Shown here in pieces: positions 36,858 through 45,600 of a DNA stretch of 64,000 nt. Every line of letters begins with the position of its first letter. Positions within the stretch are counted from its first letter, which is position 1. The notes beneath the pieces were generated by a model. That model saw nothing but the letters and a program-made list of their open reading frames with translations. It ran no database searches and was not told the origin of the DNA. A program made the position numbers and the translations under genes. Origin of the DNA: Streptomyces qaidamensis (GTDB lineage: Bacteria > Actinomycetota > Actinomycetes > Streptomycetales > Streptomycetaceae); assembly GCF_001611795.1 (NCBI RefSeq), contig NZ_CP015098.1, positions 7,192,001 to 7,256,000 on the forward strand. The letters run 5' to 3'.

Positions 36858-37742
36858 TCACAGCCGCTTCTCGAACCAGTGGTGTGCATAGGGCTCGTCG
36901 TTGAAGGCGGGGACCTCGGTGTAGCCGCTGTCGCGGTAGAGACGAGTCGCCGCCGTCAGCGCCTTGTTGGTGTCGAGCCGCACCCGGTCCCTGCCGTGCC
37001 GGGCGGCGCGTGCCTCCAGTTCGGACAGCAGGCGTCGGGCCAGGCCGAGTCCTCTGGTCCCGGGGGAGACCCACAACCGCTTGATCTCCGCGGGAGCCCC
37101 GGCCGGCAGCTTGAGCCCGCCGCAGCCCACCGGTTCGCCGTGCAAGCGGGCGACGAGAAACAGCCCGCGCGGCGCGCGCAGTTCGCCCGGGTCGGGCAGC
37201 AGGCTGTTCGCGGGGTCGAAACCGCCGTCGAAGAGCTCGCCGAGCTCGGCGGCGTAGGACCGCAGGCAGTGCGCGGCGTCCGGGTGATCGGGGCCGAGCT
37301 CTTCCAGGGAGACCACCGAGGCGGTCAGCAGCCGCTCGACCTCGGCCATGGCGGAGGTCAGCCGCTCCCGCTGCCGGGCGTCGAGCGGGTCGAGGAGCGA
37401 GGCGGCCAGTGTGTCGCTGCGGTCGTCGAGGAAGGCGCGCTCGCGCTGCCCGGCCTCGGTCAGCCGTACGGTGCGGACCCGCCGGTCGAGGGGGTGCGGT
37501 TCGACGGTGACGAGGCCGTCGCGTTCGAGTGCCCGCAGCAGGCGGCTCACATAGCCGGAGTCGAGGCCGAGCCGCTCCCGTACGCCGCGTACGTCGTGCG
37601 TGCCGCCGTCGCCGATCTGCCAGAGCAGCCGGGCCTGGCCGTAGGGGCGCGCCCCGCCCAGATAGTGGTCGTGCAGCACCCCCACCCGCTCGGCGACCGT
37701 CCGGTTGAAGCGCCGCACGCGTTCCACCTGCTCCGATGTCAT
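36858..37742 (-). CDS. MarR-GNAT fusion protein
   Basis: A 294-residue two-domain protein. Residues about 1-140 form a MarR winged helix (RLGLDSGYVSRLLRALERDGLV, then PLDRRVRTVRLTEAGQ, the wing). Residues about 150-294 form a GNAT acetyltransferase with the acetyl-CoA loop SPGTRGLGLARRLLSELEARA and C-terminal TRLYRDSGYTEVPAFNDEPYAHHWFEKRL. This fusion is a known actinobacterial class, thought to sense a ligand through one domain and act through the other. Divergent partner genes are lacking, although an isochorismatase lies upstream in the same direction. Confidence 0.88.
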   Translation of the reverse strand: MTSEQVERVRRFNRTVAERVGVLHDHYLGGARPYGQARLLWQIGDGGTHDVRGVRERLGLDSGYVSRLLRALERDGLVTVEPHPLDRRVRTVRLTEAGQRERAFLDDRSDTLAASLLDPLDARQRERLTSAMAEVERLLTASVVSLEELGPDHPDAAHCLRSYAAELGELFDGGFDPANSLLPDPGELRAPRGLFLVARLHGEPVGCGGLKLPAGAPAEIKRLWVSPGTRGLGLARRLLSELEARAARHGRDRVRLDTNKALTAATRLYRDSGYTEVPAFNDEPYAHHWFEKRL

Positions 37743-37796
37743 TCTCTGACCTTAGTCAGGTAATGGCGTCGGAGTAAAGGAGGGGCAAGGCGGCCT

Positions 37797-38399
37797 TCAG
37801 GTCTTGTGGGGCTCGAACTCGGTCTCCTTCGCCGTGGTGATCCGGGCGCCCATGTTGCGTTCCATCATCTCCAGGGCGGCCGACGCCAGGTGGGTATGGA
37901 TAGAGGCGACGGCGTCCTTCGGCACCGTCACCTCCAGGTGGCGGATGTGCGCGTCCAGAGCGGAGTAGAGGACGCACTGCTCGGTGACCTGGCCGGTCAG
38001 GACCACGTGCCCGACGTCCAGGCTCCACAGGAGATAGGACAGCGGTGTCTCGAAGAAGACCGAGTGGCGTGCCTTCATGACGAACAGCGACCGGTCGTCG
38101 GGCCGGATGGGCTCGATCAGATGGGCGTTCGGCTGGGACAGGGCCGCGTCCAGCAGCTCTCCGTGGTGTGAGCGCCACAGCCCGGAGTTGTCGTTCACGT
38201 AGATCACGGGAACGTCCGCCTCGCGGGCCCGGCCGAGCAGCTCGGTCAGGACCGGCAGGATCCCTTCGACGGACGGCACGAGGAGCTCGGCGTCCTCATG
38301 GTCGTAGGTGTTGATCATGTCGATCAAGATCAGAGCCGACCGCGCCGGGTCCGCGCCTCGTTCCATGCCCTCCACCGCCCGTCCGGTGTCGTCACTCAT
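37797..38399 (-). CDS. Isochorismatase-like cysteine hydrolase
   Basis: A 200-residue hydrolase. The catalytic triad expected for the family is present: Asp27 (LILIDM), Lys109 (FVMKARHS) and Cys142 (TEQCVLYSA), with the cis-peptide V-T-E before the Cys. Members hydrolyse isochorismate, nicotinamide or N-carbamoyl compounds; the substrate cannot be told. The gene ends 54 bp before the MarR-GNAT gene on the same strand, so the two may be co-transcribed. Confidence 0.85.
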   Translation of the reverse strand: MSDDTGRAVEGMERGADPARSALILIDMINTYDHEDAELLVPSVEGILPVLTELLGRAREADVPVIYVNDNSGLWRSHHGELLDAALSQPNAHLIEPIRPDDRSLFVMKARHSVFFETPLSYLLWSLDVGHVVLTGQVTEQCVLYSALDAHIRHLEVTVPKDAVASIHTHLASAALEMMERNMGARITTAKETEFEPHKT

Positions 38400-38552
38400 G
38401 GGCTGCGGCGGGATGCCGTGGGGGTGGACGTCGGAGCATCGGATCTCCCGAGTGGTGCGGGTGGTGCGGGTTCCGGGAATGTACTGCTGAGTACCCGGGG
38501 GTGCGGTGGGCCTAACAAGCCGCTCGGGTGTCCGATCCGCACGGAACCGCGC

Positions 38553-38863
38553 TCAGGCCGCTCGCGGGCCGCAGGCGTGCGCAGGTGCGCCGAGAGCCTG
38601 CTCCAGTGCGGCGATGTCCGGGACGTCCTTCGGCCGTCGCAGCCGGCGCCTGTAGGCGAGCACGTGCCGGAGCTGGACGAAGCGGATGCCGGGCGACCCC
38701 CTCGGGCGACGATGTCGAGGTCCCCGAGCGACTTCTTGAGTCCATGTGCCCGCATGGGGCCGCTACCGAAGACCGCGCAGTGATCCGGGTCGAGTTCCGG
38801 TGACAGAAGGCGCTGCACCAACGGATGTGCCCACATGTGCATCTGCTCGGCCGCGTTGCTCAT
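38553..38863 (-). pseudogene. Broken nucleotidyltransferase-fold gene
   Basis: Two halves of one protein can be read in different frames. The 5' half (ATG 38863) gives MHMWAHPLVQRLLSPEL and FGSGPMRAHGLKKSLGDLDIVARG, a nucleotidyltransferase-like GS...D-x-D start. The 3' half, in another frame down to TGA 38553, gives GIRFVQLRHVLAYRRRLRR and PKDVPDIAALEQALG, the usual ending of the same family. The joint is near 38693-38699 and about 50-60 residues of the middle appear deleted. An open frame of 166 residues reads through the joint out of phase and is not a real protein. Likely a decayed accessory gene next to the conflict cassette. Confidence 0.65.
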
Positions 38864-39135
38864 CGGATGTCCCCGCCTCTTGCCTCTGAGCGCCACCCTC
38901 GGACGGATCCGGACCGGGTCGCCCAGGACGACCTTGTCCTGCTGACCTGCGGTGGGATATCCGAGCGGCTGCTCAAGCCCGATGAGGCCGGGTACTCAGG
39001 GGCACCCCTGCGCCGCGGCCACAACCGTGGTTCGGTACCCGCGCACTTGGCCTCCGAGGCGGCCGACCCGCGCCTTATGATGCCTCGGGGGGCCGTGAGT
39101 CATCCGGTCCGCGTATCGGCAGTCTTCTCGGAGTC

Positions 39136-40467
39136 ATGGGGGGCAACGTGGAGGACTGGGGACCACTCGTTCCCGCAGTCGCGCAAGTGTGGCCGCAAGC
39201 AGCTGAGTTCGTGCACGGAGCCGACCTCGAACGCCTGGAGTCACATGTTCTGACGGCGTTGCGGGAGCTGGACGCCGTACAGCACGTCTCCGCAGCCGGC
39301 GGCACGGAGGAGACGCCGACGCCCGAGACGTATGAGGCGATCGATTCGGCGGCGCGCGAAGTGGCCCTGGCATTCGAAGCCCACGCTCCGCTCGGAGCCA
39401 TGCTGGCTGCCGAGTTCGACGCTCTTGCGGCCCGCCGGGAGCGGTTCGGCCCCGCCGCGCCGCCGCCGCACTGGGTCGCCTGGCAGCGTTCACTGCTGGT
39501 TCCGGTGCTGTACGCCACGGACCGCGCGCTCGACGGGAAGCGGGCCGGCTTCGGCGCGGGGCGCGGGGAACTGACGTACGGGGAAGCCCGGGTGGGAATC
39601 CCGGACGACCACCGTATGGGCGCCGCGGAGAAATCCCGTGTGTGGCGGCTGCGCTTCCGGGACGATCCGGCCAGGGTCGCGACCCTCGGCGCCGTGGCGA
39701 GGTCCACCGCCCCGGAGTTCACCGAGCTGACCCGCAAACGGCTCGCGGAGTGCGAGGTGGACCAGGCACTGCTGTTCGTCCACGGCTACAACGTCCCGTT
39801 CCGCGACGCCGTGATGCGTGCGGCCCAGATCGCCTACGACCTGAATTTCACCGGCGTCCCCCTGCTCTACAGCTGGCCGTCGAAAGGCACGGTCGGTGGC
39901 TACGTGGCGGACGAGAACTCCGTCAGCCGCGCGGTGCCGTACTTCCAGGAATTCCTGCGCCTGGTTCTGACAGAGACGAACGTGAGCGAGGTGCATGTGC
40001 TGGCCCACAGCATGGGGAACCGGCTGCTCACCGAAGCACTCGCCGACTTCGACACCACGAGCCTGCCCGAGGGCTCCGGCCGACTCGGCCAGGTGATCTT
40101 CGCCGCGCCCGACGTCGACGCCGAGGTGTTCCGTCGGCGCCTTCCCCGCATCGCCCGGCAGGCGGCCGGATGCACCCTCTACGCATCGTCCGTCGACCGA
40201 GCCCTGGCCGCTTCCCGCACCCTGGCGGCCGCACCGCGCGCCGGCCAGGCCGGGGCCGGAATCGTCGTCGCCCCGGGGCTCGACACCGTCGACGCCAGCG
40301 CCCTCGACACCGGGCTGATGGGCCACTCGTACGTGGGCGACCACACGTCCGTCCTCGCGGACGTCTACGGCCTGCTGCGGCAGGCCCTCCCGCCGTCCCG
40401 GCGCTTCGGGCTGGTGTCCGTGCCGCACGCCGACGGGTCCTACTGGTCCTTCCAGCCGCAGAAGTGA
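39136..40467 (+). CDS. Alpha/beta-hydrolase (DUF900-like), first gene of conflict cassette
   Basis: A 443-residue soluble protein. The first ~170 residues are alpha-helical with no recognised domain. The C-terminal part is a DUF900-type alpha/beta hydrolase: LLFVHGYNVPFRDAVMRAAQ (oxyanion region), LLYSWPSKGTVGGYVADENS and VHVLAHSMGNRLLTEAL with nucleophile Ser292 (H-S-M-G); the late GHSYVGDH supplies a candidate His. Start is ATG 39136 or GTG 39148, the latter behind GGGGGG. A TATGAT box at 39076-39081 may be its -10. It is followed on the same strand by an EAD-type protease and two P-loop ATPases, so it is a probable hydrolytic effector or accessory enzyme of that system. Confidence 0.78.
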   Translation: MGGNVEDWGPLVPAVAQVWPQAAEFVHGADLERLESHVLTALRELDAVQHVSAAGGTEETPTPETYEAIDSAAREVALAFEAHAPLGAMLAAEFDALAARRERFGPAAPPPHWVAWQRSLLVPVLYATDRALDGKRAGFGAGRGELTYGEARVGIPDDHRMGAAEKSRVWRLRFRDDPARVATLGAVARSTAPEFTELTRKRLAECEVDQALLFVHGYNVPFRDAVMRAAQIAYDLNFTGVPLLYSWPSKGTVGGYVADENSVSRAVPYFQEFLRLVLTETNVSEVHVLAHSMGNRLLTEALADFDTTSLPEGSGRLGQVIFAAPDVDAEVFRRRLPRIARQAAGCTLYASSVDRALAASRTLAAAPRAGQAGAGIVVAPGLDTVDASALDTGLMGHSYVGDHTSVLADVYGLLRQALPPSRRFGLVSVPHADGSYWSFQPQK

Positions 40468-40504
40468 CGCCTGCCGACCGTCCGCCCGCAGCAAGGTGAC
40501 AGCG

Positions 40505-41536
40505 ATGACGCATTTCCTCGACCGCCTACCCTTCGAATGGAGCGCCCCCGGAGCCCGGGAACTCCAGGAACTGCTCGTCTCCGTCTACGACGAGCCGATG
40601 GCCGTGAAGGCCATGGCGGGGAAGGCGGGCATCGTGACCTGGGACGTGGACTGGCGGCAGCCGGTCTACGGCGTCTGGTTCGACCTCATCCCGGCCGCCC
40701 GCAACCAGGGCAAGCTGAGGGCACTGCTCTCAGTGATCGAGAGCGGGCCGGACCTCGCGGTGGCGGAGCGTCTGAAGGAACTGATCGGAGACAGGCCGGT
40801 TCTCGAGGCACCCGCGGCGGATCCTCCGCCAGGTACGTGGAAGGACTTCTCCGACCCGGACCCCCTGGAACGACGGATCTTCAGCACCGACACCTTCCAG
40901 GACGTGGCGTTCCTGCGCCGGGGAACGGAACAGGCAACGGCGGTGTGCCGACTGCTCGTCACCGACGACCGTGGGCGCCGCTACCACGGCACGGCATTCC
41001 GGGTGAGCCACGACCTGCTGCTGACCAATCATCATGTCCTGTGCGGCGGCGGCACCCGCCCGGAGCAGGTGGATGCCTGGTTCGGCTACGAGCAGGACCT
41101 CGACGGCCGCGACCTGGAGCACGTGAGCGTCGCCTGCGATCCCGGCTCCGTGGTCGGTGACGAGACGGACGACTGGGCCGTCATCAAGGCGGCCGGACCC
41201 CTGCCCGACGACGCGGTCGTGATCGAACTGCCGGAGCGGGCCGGCCTGGACGTGGGCGACCGCCTCTACATCATCCAGCACCCGAACGGCGGAGTGAAGA
41301 AATTCGCCGCGCGGCACAACGTCGTGCGCTACGTCGACGACGAGATCGTCCAGTACTGGACCGACACCGACCGAGGATCGTCGGGCTCGCCCGTCTTCGA
41401 CGAGCGGTGGCGGCTCGTCGCCCTGCATCGCCGCTGGACCCGGATCGGCCCGCTCAGCGCACCGGCCGAGTACCGCAATGAGGGCGTCAGGATCGAGCGG
41501 GTCGCGGCGGGCATGGCGCACGCGGGGCTGAGGTGA
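40505..41536 (+). CDS. Effector-associated-domain trypsin-like serine protease
   Basis: A 343-residue cytoplasmic protein without signal peptide. Residues about 1-95 form a helical domain (ARELQELLVSVYDE, W-x-x-P-x-x-x-x-W, KLRALLSVIE) that aligns with the N-terminus of the next gene and resembles the effector-associated domain EAD1. Residues about 135-343 form a V8/Trypsin_2-like protease with His177 (TNHHV), Asp223 (DDWAVI) and Ser293 (GSSGSP). ATG 40505 has AAGGTG 6 nt upstream; GTG 40496 is the alternative. The shared domain suggests recruitment to the ATPase by homotypic contact. It lies 4 bp from the next gene in the same operon. Target proteins unknown. Confidence 0.85.
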   Translation: MTHFLDRLPFEWSAPGARELQELLVSVYDEPMAVKAMAGKAGIVTWDVDWRQPVYGVWFDLIPAARNQGKLRALLSVIESGPDLAVAERLKELIGDRPVLEAPAADPPPGTWKDFSDPDPLERRIFSTDTFQDVAFLRRGTEQATAVCRLLVTDDRGRRYHGTAFRVSHDLLLTNHHVLCGGGTRPEQVDAWFGYEQDLDGRDLEHVSVACDPGSVVGDETDDWAVIKAAGPLPDDAVVIELPERAGLDVGDRLYIIQHPNGGVKKFAARHNVVRYVDDEIVQYWTDTDRGSSGSPVFDERWRLVALHRRWTRIGPLSAPAEYRNEGVRIERVAAGMAHAGLR

Positions 41537-41540
41537 CGCA

Positions 41541-42635
41541 GTGGCGCTCCTGCTCGACCAGACCGTCTTCGCGTTCGACGACGCGCAAGCCCGCGAACTC
41601 CTGGACGTGCTGCTGAAGGTCCACGACAGAGAGGCCTCCGTCCGGCAGTTCGTCGCGGCCGTCGGTCTCCTCCCCGCGGCCATCGAATGGAGAGGACCCC
41701 TCACCGACATCTGGCCGCGCGTGCTGGAACACGCGGCCTGCGCACGCAAGTTGCGGCAACTGATCCAGGTCGTCGCACACCATCCGAACAGTGCCGAGTA
41801 CGACATCTTCAAGGTGCTCCTGTCCCAGGAACCGCCCGCAAAGGAGACCGACCCCTGTGCCGCGCTGCTGGTCGGCGGCGGACGCACGAGGGCGTTCATC
41901 GACCGGGGCGAACTGCGCGCGACCCTGCGCGAGATGCTCGACGCCCCCGGCGGCCGGGTACTGATCGTCGACGGCGACCGCAGGTGCGGCAAGACCTGGA
42001 CCTGGTTCCTGCTCTGCCACGTCCTCGGCAATCGCAGGATCACCCCGTACAAGATCGATCTGTCCGCGTACGTGCCACCCGTCGAGGTGAGTGACATCGC
42101 CGCCGCGCTCACCGACCAGCTCGGCTGGGACTTGGGCCACGGCGACCCCTACGCGTCCGAAGCCACCCACGTCAGACGGCTGGTGAACGTGGCCAAGCGG
42201 CACATGCGCGCTCTGTCGGAGGACCACTGGCTCGTCTTCGACGGCATGGTGGGGACGGCGCTGACCCCATCCGCCCTGCGGATGGTGGAGGGCCTTGCGG
42301 AAGCGGTGGTCGACGGGGAGACCGGTGACCGCCTCAACATGGTCCTCATCGCCTACGACGGACAACTCCAGCCGTCCGCCGACCCGTATGTGTGGCGCAC
42401 GCGCCTGGGCCCGATCGGCGTGGAGCACCTGCACGAGTTCTTCTGCTCGATCGCGGCGAGCGCCGGGGCGCGGATCGACCCGGCCGTCGCCGATCTCCTC
42501 GTCAAGGAGGTGCTGCGCGAGGCCACCGGCGGCGACCACGACCCCGGCCTGCCCCTGCCCCTCGAACGGATCTCCCATGTGGCCGCGCTCCGCGGCCGGC
42601 AGCTCTACCAGATGTACGGAGGAACAGGTGGCTGA
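41541..42635 (+). CDS. Effector-associated-domain P-loop ATPase
   Basis: A 364-residue protein. Residues about 1-95 repeat the N-terminal domain of the preceding protease (F-x-x-x-x-ARELLDVLLKVHD, W-R-x-P, KLRQLIQVV). A P-loop NTPase follows: GDRRCGKT (145-152) as Walker A and HWLVFDGM with Asp234 as Walker B. No TPR, WD40 or other sensor repeats follow, so it is a short adaptor-type ATPase. GTG start; its stop overlaps the next start by 8 bp. In EAD systems such proteins are thought to link an NTPase switch to effectors. It could be a STAND-like switch or a scaffold for the larger ATPase downstream. Confidence 0.78.
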   Translation: MALLLDQTVFAFDDAQARELLDVLLKVHDREASVRQFVAAVGLLPAAIEWRGPLTDIWPRVLEHAACARKLRQLIQVVAHHPNSAEYDIFKVLLSQEPPAKETDPCAALLVGGGRTRAFIDRGELRATLREMLDAPGGRVLIVDGDRRCGKTWTWFLLCHVLGNRRITPYKIDLSAYVPPVEVSDIAAALTDQLGWDLGHGDPYASEATHVRRLVNVAKRHMRALSEDHWLVFDGMVGTALTPSALRMVEGLAEAVVDGETGDRLNMVLIAYDGQLQPSADPYVWRTRLGPIGVEHLHEFFCSIAASAGARIDPAVADLLVKEVLREATGGDHDPGLPLPLERISHVAALRGRQLYQMYGGTGG

Positions 42636-45600
42636 GTCCTCACCCGGGAGGGACGTCACCGAGGACGACGTCCTGAACCTCCTGCGCTCGGCCCCTTCCA
42701 CCGGTGCCCTGCCCGGCGCCGATGACGCGGGACCGCGGCGGTGGGCGCTGCGGGAGAAGACGGCCCTGGTGAGCGCCTTCGACGCGGCCGAGCTGGAGGA
42801 AGACGGGCCCGGCGAACACACGGCGGAAGCGGCCCTGCGGGAGTTCCTCTCGCACGACTGCGAGCGGGTGACCACCCGTCAGGGCCGGCGCTGGCGACTG
42901 CTTCCGGCAGCGCGCACGACGACGCTGGAGCGACTGGGCACCCCGGACCGCCTGCTGGCGGCCCTGCGCTCGGGGGCCGGGACGGGACAGGACACCGCGC
43001 GGGACTGCGCGGAGCGGCTCCTGACGGGCACCGCGCGGCCGCTCGGCGAACTGCGCCTGGAAGAGCTGCACGCCGCCCTCACCGTCGCCGGCTGGCTCGA
43101 CGACGCGCCGCGCGCCCGCGCCGCCCTGGCCGCACGATCCCTCACCCTGCCCGGCACACAGGACATCAGCCGGCACATCGAACTGGCGAGACTCTTCCAG
43201 CCCTTGGACGCACTGGCCGATGCCACCTTCTGCGGGCGCGAGCGTGAACTGGGGGAACTGGCCCGGCACGTCCGCACCGGTGCGGACGGCCCACCGGGAC
43301 GGCCCCCTTGGCTGCTGATCCACGGCCCCGGCGGCGTGGGCAAGTCCACCCTCGTCGCCCGTTTCGTGCTGGACGGCGTCACGCGGGCCCGGCCGTCGCA
43401 CGGACGGCCCTACGCCTATCTCCCCTTCGATCGCACCGACCTGGTGCCGGAGCAGCCGCTCACGGTGCTGGGCGAAATGCTGCGGCAGCTGCCGATACTG
43501 CTACCCGCACTCGACGGACCCGCGGTACCCGAGCTTCAGGGGGCGGTGCGCACCACCCTGGAGGCGGACAGCAGGGCGGAGAGCGAGCTGCGGGGCACCA
43601 GAGGCCCGAGAACGGGACGGCGGAGCGACGAGACGGCCCTCGTCGCCCGGTTCGCCCATCTGGTGACCGGGGCGCTGCGTCCCGGGAACCGGCCGGTCCT
43701 GTTGGTTCTCGACACCTTCGAACAGGCCCAGCGCAAGGGGGCCTTCACCCTGGCACGGCTGCTGGACTTCCTCGAAGTCCTGCAAGACCTGTGCCCGTGG
43801 CTGCGGATCATCGCCGCGGGCCGAGCACCCGTCGACGACGGACGGTTCGCGCACGTGCCGCTGGAGGGCTTCGATCCCGCCACCGCGGAAAGCTACCTGC
43901 GCCGGCTGCTGCCCGGCGGTGGCCGGGAGTACGAGGCCGCGCTGCAGACCGTCATCCGGACGGTCGGATCCGACCCGCTCAGTCTGAAACTGGCCGCCGA
44001 CCTCTTCCGCCGGGAAGGGCCACAAGCCCTGCGCGACGCGTCGCTGCGCCGCCAAGTGCAGCTGCGGCTCCAGCCGGAGGAACGTCAGGGCATCCTCTAC
44101 CGGCGCATCCTCGACCACTTGGACGATCCAGGGCTGCGACGCATCGCCAGCCCAGGGCTCACCGTCCGCCGTGTCACCCCGGACGTGATCCGCCACGTAC
44201 TGGCCGGACCGTGCGGTCTGGGAGAAGTCGACGAGCGACGCGCCCGAACCCTGTTCCGGCGGCTCCGGGAAGAGGCGGCTCTCGTCGAGGAAACACCGGG
44301 GCGGGAAGCCGTCGTCCACCGCGCCGATGTGCGCCGCGTGATGCTGCCGATGCTGAGAGGCGAGGGGCGCACCCTCGTACATCGCATTCACCGCAAGGCG
44401 GTCGCCTACTACGCGGACCTGGCCGAGCGAGACCCCGTCAACGCCGTCGAGCACCGGGCGGAGGAGCTCTACCACCGCCTGTGTCTGGGTCAGTCGGCCA
44501 GGACGCTGGATCGCCGGTGGCTGAGCGGAGCCGGCCAGCTGCTGGACTCCGCCCTCGAAGAACTGCCCGTACGCGGCCGGATCTACCTCTCCGAGCGGCT
44601 CGGCATCACCGTCGCCCCCGACCTGCTGCGCCAGGCCGACGACGACACCTGGGCACGCCAGGCGCTGCGCGCCGGCACCGCCTGCCTGGCGGAAGGCAGG
44701 GCCGAGGAGACGCTGCTCCTGTTGGACGAACGTCCGGACCACGTGGGTGGGGACGTCGAGCTGGCAGCACTGCGCATCCGGGCGCTGACCGTGCTGGGCC
44801 GGATGGTGGAGGCACGCGAGCTGGTCGAGCCGGCGCTCGAACTGGCTTCCCGGCTCTCCGACGCCCGCGGGTTCGTGGAGATCGCCGTGAGCGGCGCCCG
44901 TATCGACGAGGACCTCGGACGCTTCGGTGCCGCGCGTGCTCTTCTGCGCCAGGCGCGCCGGGCGGCCGAGCCCCCTGGGCTCGGCGAGGCACTCCCGCTG
45001 AGCGTCGCCGTGGCCGAACTGCGCCTGCACCGGCGGGAGGACCGCGCGGACAGCGTGGAGGCACGGCGGCTGCGGGACGAGGTGGTGGAGCGCGTCTCCC
45101 GGCTGGGCTCACGCGAGCGGGCCCGGCATCCCGCGCTCGTCCGTGAACTCGCCGCGGAGGTGGGCGATCACGTGCCGGAGCTGGTGTCACAGGCCGCCCG
45201 TCTGCTCGGAGTCGACGTCCAGGGCGCTGCCGGCAAGATCCTGCGGACGTCGCTCAGCGACGACGACGTACGAGACCTCGCCGAGGTGACACGGGCGGCG
45301 AAGAAGGAGCCGGCTGCCCGCCGGGAAGACGACGACGAGGCGGACACCGGGCAGGAGGACAACTCCTCGACCTGGCTGGCCGGCCACAACAGCACCGTCC
45401 GTGGTGAGGTGGTCGGCGCTTACATCGACAGCCGCGCCGAGCGGCAACCGTCCTGGCACCACGCCCTCGTCAACACCTACCAGTACGAGGTCGACCAGGC
45501 TTCGTACACGAGGAGCAGGAGCGGCAGCCGGCCCGGCTCGGCCGTCCCGATGCCCGGGGCCGGCCGGGACGCCGTGGTCGTGGTCCCCGGATTCATGGGC

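Noticed and set aside
38396..38896. 166-residue protein including the nucleotidyltransferase start
   Set aside because: Only the first third resembles a protein family; the rest is out of frame with the real 3' half, so it is listed as a pseudogene.
38880..39100. Plus-strand peptide with DDLVLLTCGGISERLL, resembling the end of a PP2C-type phosphatase
   Set aside because: Only one short block fits, no metal-binding aspartates can be placed, and no start is evident. Too weak to call even as a remnant.
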